Assembly: GCA_041685735.1 (NCBI GenBank) | Contig: JAWLFE010000095.1 | Coordinates: 1 to 10,203 of the forward strand | Reading direction: 5' to 3' | DNA length: 10,203 bases | From: CSSed11-175R1 sp041685735 | GTDB lineage: Bacteria; Actinomycetota; Nitriliruptoria; Nitriliruptorales; Nitriliruptoraceae | In this document: in pieces, positions 7,828 through 10,203 of the stretch | Layout of the letters: every line of letters begins with the position of its first letter | How positions within the stretch are numbered: position 1 is the first letter of the stretch | Translations under genes and position numbers: made by a program | Notes under the pieces: generated by a model | Told to the model about the DNA's origin: nothing | Seen by the model: only the letters and a program-made list of their open reading frames with translations | The model's database searches: none

Positions 7828-7834
7828 CCCCCCT
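7828..7834 (-). promoter_or_regulatory. Ribosome binding site deciding the GTG start at 7823
   Basis: On the minus strand AGGGGGG is followed by TTGT and the GTG start codon. The spacing of four bases is short but acceptable. The adjacent SLH gene shows a closely similar leader (AGGGGG-TCTTGT-ATG), which supports this choice over the in-frame ATG 48 bases upstream. A TTGACT box at 7862-7867 could be a -35 element, but no good -10 accompanies it. Confidence 0.6.
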
Positions 7835-7946
7835 GATGTTCGGCAACTCCAGATGCCCAGAAGTCAAGCACATGCCATCCACAACCTGACCTGCGGCTTC
7901 GCGGGTGATGGGTGCTTCTTGATGGCGGGACATGCGGTACCCGTAT

Positions 7947-8142
7947 ATGCCGTCAATCATTGGGAAGAAGCGCCGCGGTAAGTAGGCCTATGACTACTGG
8001 TCGAGTCGGTCCGGGTGGAGGAGAGAAGCCTCGGATCGTTTCGCAGCAGTATCTGGGCACGTCCGAAGAGGTGATGGCCCGCCTACAGGGGGCGGGGTCG
8101 GGCATGCTGGACCGCGCCCACCACGAGCGGTTTGGGGATTGA
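7947..8142 (+). pseudogene. Broken N-terminal fragment of an IS1634-like transposase
   Basis: The sequence reads as the first 65 or so residues of a transposase, but in three frames. From the ATG at 7947 it gives MPSIIGKKRRGK and then hits TAG at 7983-7985. The family-like text resumes as LVESVRVE from 7997 in a second frame, and as KPRIVSQQYLGTSEEV from 8026 in a third, running to HHERFGD just before TGA at 8140-8142. Such openings (a basic start, then KPRIV-x-Q-x-YLG) are what I associate with IS1634-type (DDE) transposases. The in-frame stop, two frameshifts and absence of everything after about residue 65 show it is dead. The sequence after FGD changes abruptly into another insertion-sequence end, so truncation by insertion is likely. 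Confidence 0.68.
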
Positions 8143-8275
8143 AGCGCGGCGGGTTTCGTAGAGGGCAGGATGGTTGCGAAGGAGACCATCATGCCCGCAC
8201 CGAGGAAGTACCCAGACGAGCAGCGTGAGCGAGCGGTTCGTCTCGTACGACGCTGCGCGGGACCCTAGTGCTTCC
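8140..8275 (+). mobile_element. Left-end remnant of an IS3-family element with the start of OrfA
   Basis: The segment opens with TGAAGCGCGGCGGG, and TG is the usual terminal dinucleotide of IS3-family elements. A strong ribosome site (GAAGGAGA, 8178-8185) precedes an ATG at 8191. That frame reads MPAPRKYPDEQRERAVRLV, typical of the helix-turn-helix OrfA of actinobacterial IS3 transposases. After VRLV the frame slips: the in-phase reading stops at TAG 8266-8268, while the shifted frame continues as YDAARDPS, which is what the family would give. Resemblance ends near 8275. OrfB, the rest of OrfA and the right end are missing. The element probably inserted into the transposase gene ending at 8142 and later lost most of its length. 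Confidence 0.68.
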
Positions 8276-8390
8276 GCGTCACGGTTGAGGCTCAATGCCA
8301 ATCACATGCGAATGTGCCCAGGTGCGCGGAGCCAGGAGTTCGACACCCCGGGCCGCCGCGGATAGCCACGACTCGTTGGCGAGAGGAGCC
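8276..8390. other. Short spacer between IS remnant and SLH gene
   Basis: Nothing recognisable is coded here. The stretch should hold the 3' end of the transcript of the minus-strand gene that stops at 8391, but no convincing hairpin with a T run is visible. Confidence 0.35.
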
Positions 8391-10154
8391 TCAGGTGACG
8401 CAGGCGACGCCTTCGTCGATGATGTCTTGGAGCCGTGCGGGCCCGATCCCGTCGATGACGTCGAGGTCCTGCACGGAGGCCCAGGGGCGCAGGTCGATGA
8501 TGTCTTGGGCGCGGCCGGGACCGATGTGGACGATCTCCTGGAGGGCTTCGAGGTCAGCGGTGTTGAGGTCGACGCAGGCTGGCTCGGGGTCCGGGTCGGT
8601 GATGGGGACCGGGTTGGCGGGTGGGTAGGTGATGTGGCCGTCGGCGACCATCTTGGCGAGCAGCCGGGCGAGGAAGGTGCCCATTTGTGCGCGGGTGACC
8701 TGCGCGCCGGGCTCGTAGCCGCCCGAGGCGGTCCCACCGGTCAGCCCGGCAGCGGCCACCCGGTTGATGTTGGCCTCGTGGGTATCGCCGTCGTCGTCAC
8801 CGAAGAAGTCGCCGCCAGCCGGTAGTGGGGTGCCGACACGGGCTTCCCACGCTCGCGCCAGGAACGATGCCATCTGCGCCCGGGTCACCGACCGGAACGG
8901 CGCATAGGAGTTGGCCGTCACCCCGCCAACGACCTCCAACGCGGCTAGCTGGTTGATCGCCGGTTCGTGGACGTTGCCGTCATCATCGCTGAAGACGTCC
9001 GCAGGCGAAGCGGGCAGGCTGCCACCGGTCAGATCCAACGTCCGGGCGATGAACGAGGCCATCTGGTCGCGCCGCACGTCACCAAACGGGTCGTACAGTC
9101 CGTCGCCGACGCCTTGGGTGACCCCCCACCAGCCGATGCAGTCGATCCCAGGCTGATGCACACCCGAGACATCCGCAAACCGTCCTGCAGGTGCGTCAAC
9201 ACAAGCCGGGGTGATCGGCTGAACATCCGGAGCATCGACGAGGCCGTCGTTGCTGTCCGAGGAGGTGACCCGGCCAGTCTCACCCGCCACCGTGTACGCG
9301 CCATCCGCCGTGGCGGTCACCGTGACATCCCCGTCCTGGATCGCACCGGAGGAGGTTGCCGTCTGGAACAACGTCGCCCCAGACGTCTCCCACCGCGAGA
9401 CCACGTCCGGGTCGGGGTGGCCGAAGGAGTTGGACCCGACGGTGAAGATCGCCACGTCCGCATCCAATGTGTCGATGAAGGTCTGCGACGAGGAGGTGTC
9501 CGACCCGTGATGCGAGACCTTGACGACCTCCACCTGGCCGTAGGCCGGCGCCACGGCCGTCTCCACTGCCTTGTTCACATCCCCGCACGACGCCAGATCG
9601 AACTCGCCAACGGAGACGTTCACACACACGCCCCGGTCATTCTCCGCCGACACCGACACCCCGCCTGCGGCGGTCCCGTCCGTTCCGACCGACACGACGT
9701 CGAACACCACCGTGCCGCACAACTCGAACGCATCGCCGATCTCGACCGCGGTGCGCAACCCCGCGCTAGTCACCCAGTCGTAGTAGTCGCGGTAGGTGAT
9801 CGTGTCCTTGACGTTGCGGTCCCCGCCCCGGTCATACACCGCTTCCAGCCCCGCCAGGGCCGTCCCGACCGCTGTCACCCCGCCGAGATGGTCCGCGTCG
9901 TAATGCGACACCGACATCCACACCACATCGTCCGTGGCACCCCAGGCGGACAGCTGCGCGAGCACCTCGTCATCCGCGCCACGGTTGACGTCGATGATCC
10001 CGACCTCGCCACACGAGCCCCGGTACAGCACCGTGTCGCCCTGCCCAGCGTCGAGGAACACCACCTCAAGGTCGCCCTCAGCAGCGCTGGCGATGGCCGG
10101 TAGCCCGACCACCAGCAGCAGCGACGAGAACAGCAACAGCGTGACACGACGCAT
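8391..10154 (-). CDS. Secreted ComEC-type metallo-beta-lactamase hydrolase with three SLH repeats and a ComEA-like HhH tail
   Basis: This encodes a 587-residue exported protein; the ATG at 10154 has AGGGGG six bases upstream and gives a clean signal peptide (MRRVTLLLFSSLLLVVGLPA, cut near IASAA). An in-frame GTG at 10196 is unlikely. Residues 28-285 match the C-terminal metallo-hydrolase domain of ComEC/Rec2: FLDAGQGDTVL (33-43), the metal motif SHYDADHLGG (His84, Asp86, Asp88, His89), CGD with Asp192, VSHHGSD (His215, His216) and FGHPD (His246). All expected metal ligands appear present. Residues 327-376, 387-436 and 449-500 are SLH repeats. After a PDPEP linker, residues 527-587 form paired helix-hairpin-helix motifs (VDLNTADLEAL, HIGPGRAQDII, GIGPARLQDII) as in the DNA receptor ComEA. 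ComEC's membrane channel is absent. Known relatives of the first domain are nucleases of DNA uptake, so a wall-bound extracellular nuclease or DNA-binding phosphodiesterase is the best inference; other MBL hydrolase activities are possible. Confidence 0.92.
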   Translation of the reverse strand: MRRVTLLLFSSLLLVVGLPAIASAAEGDLEVVFLDAGQGDTVLYRGSCGEVGIIDVNRGADDEVLAQLSAWGATDDVVWMSVSHYDADHLGGVTAVGTALAGLEAVYDRGGDRNVKDTITYRDYYDWVTSAGLRTAVEIGDAFELCGTVVFDVVSVGTDGTAAGGVSVSAENDRGVCVNVSVGEFDLASCGDVNKAVETAVAPAYGQVEVVKVSHHGSDTSSSQTFIDTLDADVAIFTVGSNSFGHPDPDVVSRWETSGATLFQTATSSGAIQDGDVTVTATADGAYTVAGETGRVTSSDSNDGLVDAPDVQPITPACVDAPAGRFADVSGVHQPGIDCIGWWGVTQGVGDGLYDPFGDVRRDQMASFIARTLDLTGGSLPASPADVFSDDDGNVHEPAINQLAALEVVGGVTANSYAPFRSVTRAQMASFLARAWEARVGTPLPAGGDFFGDDDGDTHEANINRVAAAGLTGGTASGGYEPGAQVTRAQMGTFLARLLAKMVADGHITYPPANPVPITDPDPEPACVDLNTADLEALQEIVHIGPGRAQDIIDLRPWASVQDLDVIDGIGPARLQDIIDEGVACVT

Positions 10155-10160
10155 ACAAGA

Positions 10161-10166
10161 CCCCCT
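10161..10166 (-). promoter_or_regulatory. Ribosome binding site for the MBL-SLH-HhH gene
   Basis: AGGGGG on the minus strand lies six bases before the ATG at 10154. It decides in favour of that start rather than the GTG at 10196, which has too little visible leader to judge. Confidence 0.6.
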
Positions 10167-10194
10167 GCTTGGAACCCTGATTGACGATCGGACC

Positions 10195-10200
10195 ACACTA
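10195..10200 (-). promoter_or_regulatory. Possible -10 element (TAGTGT)
   Basis: TAGTGT on the minus strand fits the TAnnnT pattern of actinobacterial housekeeping promoters and would place a transcript start about 30-35 bases before the ATG at 10154. The -35 region would fall outside the window, so the call rests on six bases. Confidence 0.2.
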
Positions 10201-10203
10201 GAC

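Noticed and set aside
7113..7889. Plus-strand frames opposite the N-terminal-SLH gene
   Set aside because: They are antisense to clear SLH repeats and show no domain; GC-rich codon bias explains them.
8967..10103. Long plus-strand frame opposite the MBL-SLH-HhH gene
   Set aside because: The minus strand carries unmistakable metal-site, SLH and HhH motifs; the plus reading is His/Arg-rich noise.
8391..10154. True ComEC competence channel
   Set aside because: No multi-span membrane region exists; the only hydrophobic segment is the signal peptide. Only the soluble hydrolase domain is shared.

Overview
The window is GC-rich bacterial DNA carrying four large genes for secreted proteins. All four have a signal peptide and S-layer homology (SLH) repeats, so they look like cell-surface proteins held on the secondary cell-wall polymer. 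High GC, G-rich ribosome sites, a GTG start and the SLH style (GGFTDGTFRP / VTRAQMATFL) suggest a high-GC actinomycete-type organism, possibly of the Nitriliruptoria or Acidimicrobiia. That placement is inferred from style only.

Layout: 158-1954 (+) encodes a delta-60-type beta-propeller-like protein with three C-terminal SLH repeats, two of them identical at the DNA level. 1955-2599 has no gene; its first part (about 1996-2243) folds into a run of hairpins resembling the 5' end of a group II intron. 2600-4651 (+) encodes a subtilisin-family (S8) protease with an intact active site and a C-terminal SLH unit that contains a 100-N assembly gap. 4652-5477 is a long convergent intergenic stretch ending in a weak terminator-like structure. 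5478-7823 (-) encodes an N-terminal three-SLH protein with a long beta-rich body of unknown function. 7824-8390 holds wreckage of two insertion sequences, apparently an IS3-type left end inserted in an IS1634-like transposase gene. 8391-10154 (-) encodes the most unusual protein: a ComEC-type metallo-beta-lactamase domain, three SLH repeats and a ComEA-like helix-hairpin-helix DNA-binding tail in one secreted chain.

Together the genes suggest a surface-protein locus that gives the cell wall a protease, a probable nuclease/DNA-binding enzyme and two large binding or structural proteins. They do not form one operon: two genes read on each strand, converging in the middle, with mobile-element debris in the spacers. 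Tandem SLH repeats and IS remnants mark it as an accessory, recombination-prone region.
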